Notes: generated by a model not told the origin, from the sequence alone. A DNA stretch of 64,000 bases from Vicinamibacteria bacterium (GCA_022820825.1 JAJEEU010000080.1:62001-126000); one strand, 5' to 3'; counted from the stretch's first letter, positions 10,452-20,007 are shown. Made by a program: numbers and translations.

Positions 10452-11609
10452 ATGCTCCTCAACCTGGACGGGCGTCCCGAAACACCGACCATCGGATCGG
10501 TGATGACCTGGCGGGACCAGGCATTGCTGTCCCTGCTGGTCCACGTGGTGGCCGTGTTGCTGGTGGTGCTGGTGCCGCGGCTGTCGTTCGTCCAGGAGGC
10601 GGCCGAGCGCCGCGCCGAGCGGCTGCGCGAGATGGCGGAGCAGGCCGAGCTGCAGGCCGAGCTGCAGGCGCAGTTGCAGGCGGAGCTGCTGCAGCAGGCG
10701 CAGCGCGACGACCAGACGTTCGTCTTCATCCAGCCGCGGGTCGAGCTCGAACCGCCGGAGCCGCCGCCGCCCGACGCCGTGCTGTCGGATCGCGACCGGG
10801 TGGCGCAGTCGCCGCTCCGGACCCTCGATCCGGAGAACCGCCTGCCGGTGGCCGAGGGTAATTCGTCGGCGTTCATCGTGGCCCCGGAGGAGTCGGAGGA
10901 AGGGCTCGACGACTTCGCGGCGGAGGGCTTCGTGGACGGTGAGGAGGATGCCGGCGCGGAGCCGGCCGACGCGCCCGCGCAGCCGGAGGAGCTCGCGGAT
11001 CAGAACGCCGCCGAGGAGGCTGCGGGAGAGGACGAGACCGAAGACACGGCGTCGGAGCCGGTCGAGGATCCCGGCCCGGTGCCCGAGATCGACAACCCGG
11101 ATCGGCCGCTCTTTGCCGACTCGTCGCTGGCGGACGCGGGCAGCGGTCCGGGCGAGCCCGGTCCGGCCGACGCGCCGCGCCTCGACCTGTCGCGCGACGG
11201 GCTGCTCGATCGCGCCGTCGAGAACCTGCGGCAACGCGTACGCAGGGAGACCTTCCGGAACTTCAGCGGGGACACCGGCCGCTTCGGCCCCGACATCCAG
11301 TTCGACTCCAAGGGCGTGGAGTTCGGACCCTGGATCCGCCGCTTCGTGGCGCAGATCCGCCGCAACTGGTTCGTCCCGTACGCGATCTGGTCGATGCACG
11401 GCCACGTCGTGCTCACCTTCAACGTGCACGCGGACGGCGCGCTCACCGACCTGACGATCGTCAGGCCGTCGCACGTCGAGGCGTTCAACAATTCGGCATA
11501 CAACGCCCTGCTGGCGTCGAACCCGACGCAGCCGCTGCCGCCCGAATACCCCGACGACCACGCCTTCTTCACCGTCACGTTCTACTTCAACGAGATGCCG
11601 CCGGCGTGA
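10452..11609 (+). CDS. TonB-family energy transducer (C-terminal TonB domain)
   Basis: N-terminal TM segment, long Pro/Glu-rich spacer, C-terminal GHVVLTFNVHADGALTDLTIVRPS; TATAAT at 10432-10437. Confidence 0.75.
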   Translation: MLLNLDGRPETPTIGSVMTWRDQALLSLLVHVVAVLLVVLVPRLSFVQEAAERRAERLREMAEQAELQAELQAQLQAELLQQAQRDDQTFVFIQPRVELEPPEPPPPDAVLSDRDRVAQSPLRTLDPENRLPVAEGNSSAFIVAPEESEEGLDDFAAEGFVDGEEDAGAEPADAPAQPEELADQNAAEEAAGEDETEDTASEPVEDPGPVPEIDNPDRPLFADSSLADAGSGPGEPGPADAPRLDLSRDGLLDRAVENLRQRVRRETFRNFSGDTGRFGPDIQFDSKGVEFGPWIRRFVAQIRRNWFVPYAIWSMHGHVVLTFNVHADGALTDLTIVRPSHVEAFNNSAYNALLASNPTQPLPPEYPDDHAFFTVTFYFNEMPPA

Positions 11610-11690
11610 TGCGGCTCCCGACCCGCTCGCAGCAGGTCGGCTGGGTCGTGTTGCTGACTGCGCTCGGGGTGCTTGAGGCCGTCCGCGGCT
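11609..11690 (+). pseudogene. Partial duplicate of the 5' part of the small ORF at 11866, interrupted by a REP-like repeat
   Basis: ATGCGGCTCCCGACCCGCTCGCAGCAGGTCGGCTGGGT... is about 90% identical over about 75 nt to 11866 onward, then diverges into the repeat. Confidence 0.6.
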
Positions 11691-11840
11691 TCGTTAGATG
11701 GGGGCTGCGCCCCCAAGCCCCCCGGCCAGCCCTTGCGGGGACCCCGTTGCCCCGCGCCGGGCTGGCCGCGCCGCGCCGTGCGCGGCTTGCTCGTCGCTCA
11801 CATGTCGGGAGTACGCTCGCTCCTCGCGCCTTGTACGCGC
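11685..11840 (+). repeat. REP-like repeat, long form (copy 1)
   Basis: GCGGCTTCGTTAGATGGGGCTGCGCCCCCAAGCCCCCC...GCGGGGACCCC...GTGCGCGGC...CTCGCTCCTCGCGCCTTGTAC; shared with 45290 and, inverted, 56281. Confidence 0.75.
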
Positions 11841-11865
11841 CGTGCGCTGCATCGGACTCCGTGCC

Positions 11866-12048
11866 ATGAGACTCCCGACGCGCTCGCAGCAGGTCGGCTG
11901 GGTAGTGCTGCTGACTGCGCTCGGGGTGCTCGCCGCCGTCCGCATCGGCTGCAGTCAGGTGGCGGCCGGCGGTGTCGGGGATCCTCCACCACCTCCGGCC
12001 GGGTTGTTCTCGCTGGGCGCCGTGCAGGCGGGCGGCGGTCGCGGATGA
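11866..12048 (+). CDS. Small hypothetical membrane/secreted protein (60 aa)
   Basis: MRLPTRSQQVGWVVLLTALGVLAAVRIGCSQ; intact version of the sequence duplicated at 11609. Confidence 0.4.
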   Translation: MRLPTRSQQVGWVVLLTALGVLAAVRIGCSQVAAGGVGDPPPPPAGLFSLGAVQAGGGRG

Positions 12049-12082
12049 TAAGTTGGCAGGGTGCTTCAGAAGGAGACTTGAG

Positions 12083-13057
12083 ATGAGACTTGGATTACCG
12101 AGCCCGTGCGGTGGGGTTCTGCCGGCCCTGTTGCTTGTGCTGACCGTCCCGGCGGCGGCCGTCGCCCAGACCGGCGAGTGGAGCGCGCCGCGGACAGCGT
12201 TCGGTCAGCCGGACCTGCAGGGCGTGTGGGACTTCGCCACCATCACGCCGCTGGAGCGCCCCGAGCAGTTCGGGAACCGGGCCGTGATGACCGCCGAGGA
12301 GTCGGCCACCTACGAGCGCGAGCGGTTCGCGCTGGTGGATCACGATACCGAGGAAGGCGCCACGCTCGTCTGCGAGGGGACCGGCAACTACAACGAGTTC
12401 TGGTTCGACCGCGGGTTCGGCGACGTCGTCGAAGGGCGCCCGACGTCCCTGATCGTCGATCCGCCGAACGGGCGGATCCCGCCGCGCGTGGCCGGCGCGG
12501 GGCCCGCCGGCCGGCGCCCCCGCGGCTACGACGCGTGGGACAGCCGCGGCATAGCCGAACGCTGCCTCGCCGGCTTCAACACCGGCCCGCCCATGGTGCC
12601 GGGCGTTTACAACAACTACGTGCAGCTATTCCAGACGCCCGACTACGTGGTCGTCTACAACGAGATGATTCACGATCCGCGCATCGTGCCGCTTGACGGC
12701 CGCCCGCACCTTGCCGAGGGCATTCCGCAATGGCTTGGCAATTCGCGCGGCCGGTGGGAAGGCGAAACGCTGGTGATCGAGACGACGAATTTCTATGGCG
12801 ATACGTTCTTCACGGAGAATCACAGCGCCAGCACGAGCGTGAAGGTCACGGAGCGCTTCACGTCCGTCGGCGCGGGCGCGCTGCGCTACGAGTTCACCGT
12901 CGAGGATCCGAACACCTGGACGCGGCCCTGGACGGCGGTGGTGCGCATGACCCGGTCGGATACGCCGATCTACGAGTACGCCTGCCACGAGGGAAACTAC
13001 GGCCTGCACAACATCCTGTCGGGCGCCCGCGCCCAGGAAGACGCTGCGGGCCGCTAG
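12083..13057 (+). CDS. Secreted hypothetical protein
   Basis: Signal peptide ...VPAAAVAQ; PDLQGVWDFATITPLERP...; upstream AGGAGA. Confidence 0.75.
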   Translation: MRLGLPSPCGGVLPALLLVLTVPAAAVAQTGEWSAPRTAFGQPDLQGVWDFATITPLERPEQFGNRAVMTAEESATYERERFALVDHDTEEGATLVCEGTGNYNEFWFDRGFGDVVEGRPTSLIVDPPNGRIPPRVAGAGPAGRRPRGYDAWDSRGIAERCLAGFNTGPPMVPGVYNNYVQLFQTPDYVVVYNEMIHDPRIVPLDGRPHLAEGIPQWLGNSRGRWEGETLVIETTNFYGDTFFTENHSASTSVKVTERFTSVGAGALRYEFTVEDPNTWTRPWTAVVRMTRSDTPIYEYACHEGNYGLHNILSGARAQEDAAGR

Positions 13058-13070
13058 CCGCCGAGCGGCG

Positions 13071-14297
13071 TCAGCGGACGTCGGCGAAGAAGGCGCGGAC
13101 GTCGTTCAGCCACAGGTCCGGCGCTTCCAGGGCCGGGAAGTGGCCGCCGCGCGGCATGTCCGTCCAGCGCACGATGTTGTAGCGCTGCTCGGCCGCTTGG
13201 CGCGCCTCGGGCCCGGTGCGCGTGCGCTGGTCGTAGCGTTCCACGAACCCCGCGCAGCCGGTGGGGACCGTGATGGGGTCGTTCGGCCGCTGCGGCGCGT
13301 GGCGGTTCTCGTAGTAGAGCCGCGACGCGGACGTGATGCTGCCGGTCGCCCAGTAGATCATGATGTTCGTGAGCAGCTCGTCCTTCGTGTAGGCCTGCTC
13401 GACGTTCCCCTGGTGGTCGCTCCAGCCGTGGTACTTCTCGACGATCCAGGCCGCCAGTCCGACCGGTGAATCGTTGAGTCCATAGCCGAGGGTCTGCGTC
13501 CGCGTGCTCTGGATCTCCACGTAGCCGAAGCCGTCGGCCACCATGTCGGCCGGCCGGCCAAGGGGGACGGCGCTGCGCAGCACGCCTTCGCAGCCCACGA
13601 GGTGCAGGCCGGCGACTCGATCCGTGTCCTTGCGCGCCACCCAGCGCGCGACCGCGGCGCCCCAGTCGGAGCCGTGCACGCCGTACCGCGCGTAGCCGAG
13701 CCGCGCCATGAGCGTGACCCAGAAATCCGCCATGCGGTAGGTGTCGAAGCCGGCCTCGCGCGACTTGTCGGAGAAGCCGTAGCCCGGCATTGCCGGAATG
13801 ACGACGTGGAACGCGTCGCCGCTCGCGCCGCCGGCCGCTGCCGGATCCGCCAGCGCGTCGATCACCTTGTAGTACTCGTCGATCGAGCTGGGCCAGCCGT
13901 TGAGGACCAGCAGCGGCAGCGCGTCCGGGTGCGGCGACCGCTGGTGGATGAAGTGGATGTCGAGGCCGTCGATGTTCGTCGTGAACTGGTCGAACCGGTT
14001 CAGCCGCGCCTCCTGCGCGCGCCAGTCGAAGCCGTCGCGCCAGTACTCGACCAGCTCCCGCAGGTACGGCAGGGGGACCCCGTAATCCCAGTCTGCGGCG
14101 TTGAGCTCGTCAGGGAGGCGGGCCGCCCGAAGGCGTTCCTGCAGGTCGGCGAGCACCGCGTCCGGCACGTCGATCGTGAACGGTACGATCGCCGCCTCGC
14201 CGTCCTGCTGCTGGGCGTTCGCACGCGCGCCGAGGGTGCCCGTGATGATCGCGGCCAGCGCGGCGCAGGCAAGCGCAAGCCGTCGCATTGCGCGCAT
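13071..14297 (-). CDS. Epoxide hydrolase-like alpha/beta hydrolase with EHN domain, secreted
   Basis: FTIDVPDAVLADLQERLRAARLPDE; LVLNGWPSSIDEYYKVI; GVHGSDWGAAVARW. Confidence 0.85.
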   Translation of the reverse strand: MRAMRRLALACAALAAIITGTLGARANAQQQDGEAAIVPFTIDVPDAVLADLQERLRAARLPDELNAADWDYGVPLPYLRELVEYWRDGFDWRAQEARLNRFDQFTTNIDGLDIHFIHQRSPHPDALPLLVLNGWPSSIDEYYKVIDALADPAAAGGASGDAFHVVIPAMPGYGFSDKSREAGFDTYRMADFWVTLMARLGYARYGVHGSDWGAAVARWVARKDTDRVAGLHLVGCEGVLRSAVPLGRPADMVADGFGYVEIQSTRTQTLGYGLNDSPVGLAAWIVEKYHGWSDHQGNVEQAYTKDELLTNIMIYWATGSITSASRLYYENRHAPQRPNDPITVPTGCAGFVERYDQRTRTGPEARQAAEQRYNIVRWTDMPRGGHFPALEAPDLWLNDVRAFFADVR

Positions 14298-14390
14298 GCC
14301 GAATTATAGGCGCAAGGCGGCTGCGCGAGGTCCGGGACCTGCACCCGGGAGAATGAGGTTCTGCCGGTTATAATTTCTGTTTTCGCATCC

Positions 14391-14888
14391 ATGCTTCAGC
14401 GCACCTACGCCAGCCTTCTGGCCTTCGCCGCCATCGCCTGCGGCGCGCCGCAGGAACCGATGTTGCAGCCGGGCGACGACGGCTACATTCGCTTCACGGC
14501 GACGAGCGCCGAGCTCGAGCGTCGCGATCGGCCCGTGCAGTCCGAGGACCTGCAGATCCTGCGCGTGGCCGAGGCGCTGCTGGGTACGGCCGCGGACTGG
14601 AACAGCGACGACGACCGGGTGTGCGTCGACGACGAGGCGCGGGGGCGCCGCAGCCTCTTCTGCGCGCTGCACCAGGCGAGTCTCGACGTGGCGGGCGCAT
14701 ACGACCACCGGCGGACGGCGCTGCAGGAAGTGCGTTTCGCCATCGAGGACGCGACCGGCGGGCGGGCGTTCGAGCATCGCCTGCGCGACTTCAACAACCT
14801 GCCCGAAACGGATTTCGACGCTGTCGTGCAGGTGCTGCGCACGGCGCGGCAGCGGATCGCCGCCCGCCTGGAACGGTCTCCGCTGTAG
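14391..14888 (+). CDS. Hypothetical (lipo)protein
   Basis: N-terminal LAFAAIACGAP; TATAAT at 14369-14374 upstream. Confidence 0.6.
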   Translation: MLQRTYASLLAFAAIACGAPQEPMLQPGDDGYIRFTATSAELERRDRPVQSEDLQILRVAEALLGTAADWNSDDDRVCVDDEARGRRSLFCALHQASLDVAGAYDHRRTALQEVRFAIEDATGGRAFEHRLRDFNNLPETDFDAVVQVLRTARQRIAARLERSPL

Positions 14889-14909
14889 CCGTTTGCCGAT
14901 TTCCCAACC

Positions 14910-17900
14910 ATGTTCATCCTACGTGCAGCAGCGGTGATCGTGATGGCGCTGGCCGCAGCCGCGCCGGCATCCGCCCAGATGAACGCCGGCGAGCTGAGCG
15001 GCGTCGTCCGCGACCCGTCGGGCGGCGTGCTGCCCGGTGCGACCGTGAGCGCCTCGCAGGTCGACAGCGGCCTGACGTTGGAGCGGGTCACCGACGGCGA
15101 GGGCCGCTTCTACTTCGCGTCGCTGCAGATCGGCGAGTGGGAGGTCACGGTTTCCATGCCGGGTTTCCGCCCCGTGGTGCAGACCGGCATCCTGCTCGAG
15201 ATCGGCCGCAACCTGGAGCTGCAGTACACGCTGGAGCTCGGTCAGGTCACCGAGGCCGTGGTGGTCACCGCGCCGGCGCCGCTGTTGCAGCTCACGACAG
15301 CCGAAATCAGCGACGTGATCGAGTCCCGGCAGGTGGACAGCATCCCGCTCAACGGCCGCCAGTTCCTCCAGCTCGCGCAACTCAGCCCGGCCGTGGTCAT
15401 ACCGCCGTCGGGCACGCGCGGCGCGGCGCTGCAGCAGGCGGGGGCGCTGCCCAACGTCGGCGGGCAGCGCGCGGGACACAACATCTACCTGCTCGACGGC
15501 GTGAAGGTGACCGACGAGCTGTTCAACAACCTCGTCATCAACCCGTCGGTCGACTCCATCAGCGAGTTCAAGATTCAGAAATCGATGTATCCGCCGGAAT
15601 TCGGCGGCAAGGCTTCGGCGCTGATCAACGTCGCCACCAAGTCTGGCTACAACGCGTTCAGCGGCAGCGCGTTCGCGTTCCTGCGCGACGAGCGCTTCGA
15701 CGCGCACAACTACTTCGATCCGCCCGACGAGCCGGTGCCGCCGCTCGATCAGGGCCAGTACGGAGGCACGGTGGGCGGTCCGATCGTGCGCGACCGCACG
15801 TTCTTCTTCGTCAGCTACGAGGGGCAGCGGACCGACCGCTCCCTCACGCAGACGTTCTCGGTGCCGTCTCCGGCGGTGCGCGGCGGCGACTTCTCGGGAT
15901 ACGCGCCGATTTGCGACCCCCTCAGCCGCGATCCGCTCAGCGGGGCGTGCGGCAGCTTCTTTCCCGGCAACCGGATTCCCGCCGCGCGGATCGACCCGAT
16001 CGCCACGACTCTGCTGGCGCACACGCCGCTGCCCAACGGGCCGGGGGAGGTGCAGAACCTGACGGCGGTCGAGACGCTCGACCGCAACATCGACCAGTTC
16101 AGCGCGCGCATCGACCAGCGGCTCGGGCTGAGCGACCAGTTGTTCGTGCGTTTCAGCACGTTCGACGCGCTGGAGCTCCAGCCGTTCGGCACGAGCGTGC
16201 TGCAGGAGTCGCTCGTGCCCGGCTTCGGCCGCACGCTTGCCACCGAGACGCGAAATCTGGCGGTCAGCTATACGCGCGCCATAAACAACCGGATGCTCAA
16301 CGAGTTGCGCTTCGGGTGGATGCGCGTCGGCGGCGGCCAGCGCAGCCTGAATGCCGGCAACGACTTCGCGGCGCGCGCCGGCCTGCTGGGCGTGACCGCC
16401 GACCCGCGGGACGCGGGCTTCCCGCAGATCTCCACCGGCGGACTGTACAGCGTGATGGGCGACCCGACCACGTTCGTGCACCGCAACAACGAGCACTTCG
16501 AGCTCTACGAGAACCTGCTGATCGACCGCGGCCATCACCACCTGAAGTTCGGCGCCTACCTGTTCCACCTGCGGTTCAGGCCCGAGAATCCGGACACGGC
16601 GCGCGGCGCGTTCTCCTATACCGGACAGTTCAGCGGCAATGCCCTGGGCGACTTCCTGCTCGGCTATCCGGTGGCGGCGCGCTCGGGGATTGGCGGGCGC
16701 GGTGCGGAGGACGGTCGCACCACCTGGTTCCATACCTACGCCCAGGACGACTGGCGCGTGCGCGACGACCTCACGCTGAACTTCGGGCTGCGCTACGAGA
16801 TCAACCAGCACATGCGGGACGTGGAGAACCGGCTGTCGACGATCGACCTGTCGGTGCCCGGCGGCCGGTACGTGATCGCAAGCGACGCGCAGGGCAACAT
16901 CTCGCCGGCGGCACACGCCCTGTTGCCGCTGATGCCGATTCCATGGGTGGCCTCCAGCGAGATCGGCTGGGACAACAGCCTCTTGCGGCCCAGCAGGAAG
17001 CGCTTCGCGCCGCGGCTGGGCGTGGCCTGGACGCCCGGCGACGGCGCCGACGTCGTCGTGCGCGGCGGCTACGGGATATTCCTCAACCAGTGGGCCTACA
17101 GCGTGCAGACCGCGTTTGCGCGCAACCTGCCGTTCTTCTATCTCAAGCAGGTCGACGTCCCGATCGAGCAGCGCGTGCCGCAACTGGAAACACGCGACAT
17201 CCTGACGGCGGACGCCACGGGCACCATCGGCGGCTCGATCATGGACTACGACTACCAGGTGGAATACACGCAGACGTGGAGCGGCGGTGTGCAGGCCGAG
17301 CTGCTCCCGGGCACGGCGTTCGAGGTGTTCTACATGGGGTCGTACACGATCGGGGCGGACAACTCGACGATCCACAACGTGCCCCGGCCCGGACCCGGAC
17401 CGCTGGCGCCGCGCCGCGCCGTGCCGGAGCTTGCCGGCATCCGCGCGATACGCTTCGACGGCAAGTCGATCTACCACGCCGTGACGTTCAAGGCGGTGCG
17501 CCGGCTGCGCGAGGGCGTCTCGTTCGACGTCGCCTACACGCTGTCGCGGTCGCGCGACGACGCCTCGAGCCCGGGCGCCACCGCGTTCGAGGCCAACGTG
17601 CCGCAGGACGTGCGCAACATCTTCCCGGGCGAGAACGCGCTCTCCAGCTTCGACCGCCGCCACCAGTTCGTGGGCAGCGGCACGTACGAGCTGCCGTTCC
17701 TGCGCGGCCGCGGCGGCTGGCTGGAGGGTGCGCTCGGCAACTGGCGTCTGACCGGTGTCGTGATGCTGCAGTCGGGCGCGCCGTTCACGGTGAATCTGAC
17801 CGAGGATCGCGCGAACATCGGCGCCGGACCGGCCCAGCGCCCCGATCTCCTCCGGGATCCCAATCTGCCCCGCGGAGAGCGGACCGCCGATCGCTGGTTC

Positions 17901-18179
17901 GACACCGCGGCGTTCGCGCTGCAGGCGCCGTTCACCTTCGGCAGCGCCGGACGCAACCCGGTGTTCGCCCCGGGGCTGGCGAACGTCGACGTGGCGGTGC
18001 ACAAGCACTGGTACCTGGAAGGCGGCGGGGAGCTGGAATTCCGTTGGGAGGTGTTCAACCTGCTCAACCGCGCCAACTTCGACGTCCCGAACCGCTTCTT
18101 CGGCTCGCCGAACTTCGGCCGCATCTTCAGCGCCGGCACGGCCCGCGAGATGCAGTTCGGCCTGCGCTACAGGTTTTAG
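14910..18179 (+). CDS. Oar-like TonB-dependent receptor with N-terminal carboxypeptidase-regulatory-like domain
   Basis: GELSGVVRDPSGGVLPGATVSAS; plug domain IPLNGRQFLQLAQLSP; C-terminal ...MQFGLRYRF. Confidence 0.9.
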   Translation: MFILRAAAVIVMALAAAAPASAQMNAGELSGVVRDPSGGVLPGATVSASQVDSGLTLERVTDGEGRFYFASLQIGEWEVTVSMPGFRPVVQTGILLEIGRNLELQYTLELGQVTEAVVVTAPAPLLQLTTAEISDVIESRQVDSIPLNGRQFLQLAQLSPAVVIPPSGTRGAALQQAGALPNVGGQRAGHNIYLLDGVKVTDELFNNLVINPSVDSISEFKIQKSMYPPEFGGKASALINVATKSGYNAFSGSAFAFLRDERFDAHNYFDPPDEPVPPLDQGQYGGTVGGPIVRDRTFFFVSYEGQRTDRSLTQTFSVPSPAVRGGDFSGYAPICDPLSRDPLSGACGSFFPGNRIPAARIDPIATTLLAHTPLPNGPGEVQNLTAVETLDRNIDQFSARIDQRLGLSDQLFVRFSTFDALELQPFGTSVLQESLVPGFGRTLATETRNLAVSYTRAINNRMLNELRFGWMRVGGGQRSLNAGNDFAARAGLLGVTADPRDAGFPQISTGGLYSVMGDPTTFVHRNNEHFELYENLLIDRGHHHLKFGAYLFHLRFRPENPDTARGAFSYTGQFSGNALGDFLLGYPVAARSGIGGRGAEDGRTTWFHTYAQDDWRVRDDLTLNFGLRYEINQHMRDVENRLSTIDLSVPGGRYVIASDAQGNISPAAHALLPLMPIPWVASSEIGWDNSLLRPSRKRFAPRLGVAWTPGDGADVVVRGGYGIFLNQWAYSVQTAFARNLPFFYLKQVDVPIEQRVPQLETRDILTADATGTIGGSIMDYDYQVEYTQTWSGGVQAELLPGTAFEVFYMGSYTIGADNSTIHNVPRPGPGPLAPRRAVPELAGIRAIRFDGKSIYHAVTFKAVRRLREGVSFDVAYTLSRSRDDASSPGATAFEANVPQDVRNIFPGENALSSFDRRHQFVGSGTYELPFLRGRGGWLEGALGNWRLTGVVMLQSGAPFTVNLTEDRANIGAGPAQRPDLLRDPNLPRGERTADRWFDTAAFALQAPFTFGSAGRNPVFAPGLANVDVAVHKHWYLEGGGELEFRWEVFNLLNRANFDVPNRFFGSPNFGRIFSAGTAREMQFGLRYRF

Positions 18180-18286
18180 GAAGAACGTTGCGGCGAGAAA
18201 GGCCATAATTTCGTACGGCCAAGAAGCGAAGGAGAATTTCGGTGAGCGTGACCCGACACCAAAGCGCCAAGGCAACGGAATAGAGC

Positions 18287-18547
18287 ATGTCGGAAACCCG
18301 TTGGGAGACTCCTGGTCGGCGTAAGTCTGAGGTGCTTCACTACGCCGTCCGCGACGTACCGAGGCTAACGCTTTCGAAGCGACCGTCTGCTTCGCCCCCC
18401 AAGCACGATCCTGACAAGGAGTACCACTTCAGATATCGGGCCAAGAAGCACAGGTCGCTGCCCCATGTCGTCAAGTTCTCGGGAGGCCGCTCGAGCGGCA
18501 TGCTGCTGTTTACGCTGCTGGAGAACGGACTACTCAGCCTGAAGTGA
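18287..18547 (+). pseudogene. Truncated PAPS-reductase/PP-loop ATPase family protein
   Basis: HVVKFSGGRSSGMLLFTLLENGLL PP-loop, then stop after 86 aa with no downstream catalytic region. Confidence 0.5.
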
Positions 18548-18588
18548 CGAGAACCTAACTTGAAGAGGAGATTCTACGGAACGTTCTT

Positions 18589-18852
18589 GTGGGTGTAGCG
18601 AACGAGTTCGGCGAGTGCGGCGACCTAGATGAGTTGGAGAGTTTCGTGGAAGCAATGCTCGCGCGGGTGCAGGGTGGCGGCGCGGACATCGCCGAAGTGC
18701 CTGCGCTTCCGGGTTGCATGGCCCACGGCGACAGCCAGGAGGATGCGCTGAAGAGCGTTAACGACGCGATGCAGCTTTGGATCGAGACAGCGAAGACGAA
18801 CCTCGCCACGATCTTGGAGCAACGCGACATCGCCAATGTCAGAAGCCTGTGA
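18589..18852 (+). CDS. HicB-like antitoxin domain protein
   Basis: GGGADIAEVPALPGCMAHGDSQEDALKSVNDAMQLWIETAK; GTG start. Confidence 0.65.
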   Translation: MGVANEFGECGDLDELESFVEAMLARVQGGGADIAEVPALPGCMAHGDSQEDALKSVNDAMQLWIETAKTNLATILEQRDIANVRSL

Positions 18853-18867
18853 GACTCGAGGTCCACA

Positions 18868-19188
18868 GTGGGAGTCATCGGTCGCATCCGGGCCAAGATC
18901 CAGCAAGGTCGGTTCGAGTTCTCGCAACATGCGACGGACCGGGCAATCATCCGCGACATTCGCGTACGCGAGCTTCGAGAGGCCATGCAAGAGGCTGAAC
19001 TCGTTGAGAGCTACCCGGAGGACAAGTACGGGCCGAGCTACCTCGTTCTCGGATTCACGGATTCGGGACGGCCGTTGCATGTGCATTGCAGCCATCCTTC
19101 GCGACCGCTCATCAAGATCATTACGCTCTACGAGCCGTCGCCGTCCATCTGGGTCGATTTCAAGTACAGGAGGAACACCCATGAGTGA
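18868..19188 (+). CDS. DUF4258-type putative toxin
   Basis: FEFSQHATDRAIIRDIRVRELREAMQEAELVESYPEDKYGPSYLVLG; short gene followed by antitoxin-like gene. Confidence 0.65.
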   Translation: MGVIGRIRAKIQQGRFEFSQHATDRAIIRDIRVRELREAMQEAELVESYPEDKYGPSYLVLGFTDSGRPLHVHCSHPSRPLIKIITLYEPSPSIWVDFKYRRNTHE

Positions 19189-19408
19189 CGAAGGGGTTTG
19201 GGAAGAATCGTTCGTCGAGACGCTGGTTTCGTACCCTGTCGAGGTCGAGGGGCAACTCATACTGGTACAGAACGTTCCGGCTCGCGTTAACGTCGAGACC
19301 GGAGAGCGGCTGTTCTCGCCGGAGACGGTGGAGCATCTTCGGGAGATCGTCAGGGAAGGGCGGCGGCCTGTGAGGACTGTTGAGACGCCGGTGTACGAGT
19401 ACGCCTGA
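19181..19408 (+). CDS. YgiT/MqsA-type antitoxin-like protein without zinc-finger cysteines
   Basis: LILVQNVPARVNVETGERLFSPETVEHLREIVREG resembles the VENVPA-CxxCGE-...-SPETVE region of YgiT-type proteins; overlaps the DUF4258 gene by 8 nt. Confidence 0.55.
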   Translation: MSDEGVWEESFVETLVSYPVEVEGQLILVQNVPARVNVETGERLFSPETVEHLREIVREGRRPVRTVETPVYEYA

Positions 19409-19414
19409 TTGACG

Positions 19415-19513
19415 ATGAAGCACCGGTTCGATCCCGGTCTGAATTTCCAGCGGCAGGCCCTGGAAGCGGTCTGCGATCTCATGTCGGCTGTCGCCGCGGC
19501 CTCGTCGGGTTAG
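19415..19513 (+). pseudogene. N-terminal remnant of a type III restriction-like Res subunit
   Basis: MKHRFDPGLNFQRQALEAVCDLMSAVAAASSG* resembles FDxxLxYQxxAIEAVCDLF N-termini of Res/DEAD-box restriction subunits; only 32 aa. Confidence 0.35.
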
Positions 19514-19572
19514 GATTCGGTGGCCGCCGCCGGTGGAGCGCACCGGCGCGCGATGCCAGGGAGGAAAACAGG

Positions 19573-20007
19573 ATGCGAAGAGGTCTGCCGGTAGTCGTCG
19601 CGGGAGTGCTCCTGGTTGCGGTCGGGGCGCCGGCGCAGGAAACCGGGATCGTGCCCGTCGCGACGGTGAGGCAACTCTGCGAGGGGATGATCACCTCGTC
19701 GTCGGACGCGCTCTTCAACGTGGGCCGGGAGGCGCCGGACGATGACGACGACTGGCGCGCCGTGCTGCACAACGCGCTCATGCTGGCCGAAGCCGGCAAC
19801 CTGCTCATGCTGGAAGGCCGCGCGCGCGACGACGGCGAGTGGATGACGATGTCGCGGGCGCTGGTGGACGCCGGGATCACCGCCGTCAGGGCGGTCGAGG
19901 TGCGGGACGTGGACGCGCTGCTCGGCGCCGGCGACGAGATCGTGGTGGCGTGCGAGACGTGCCACGTACCGTACCGCGACGGGGGGCTCTCGATGCCGGT
20001 GCGATGA
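19573..20007 (+). CDS. Periplasmic c-type cytochrome-like protein
   Basis: Signal peptide and C-terminal CETCH heme-binding motif. Confidence 0.65.
   Translation: MRRGLPVVVAGVLLVAVGAPAQETGIVPVATVRQLCEGMITSSSDALFNVGREAPDDDDDWRAVLHNALMLAEAGNLLMLEGRARDDGEWMTMSRALVDAGITAVRAVEVRDVDALLGAGDEIVVACETCHVPYRDGGLSMPVR

Noticed and set aside
14621-18208. 1195-aa + frame ORF overlapping the receptor
   Set aside because: Out-of-frame Arg/Ala/Pro-rich translation of the same coding region
14919-18275. 1118-aa antisense ORF opposite the TonB-dependent receptor
   Set aside because: GC-rich shadow ORF; composition (Arg/His/Val-rich, no recognisable domain) mirrors the coding strand, which has a clear Oar-like protein
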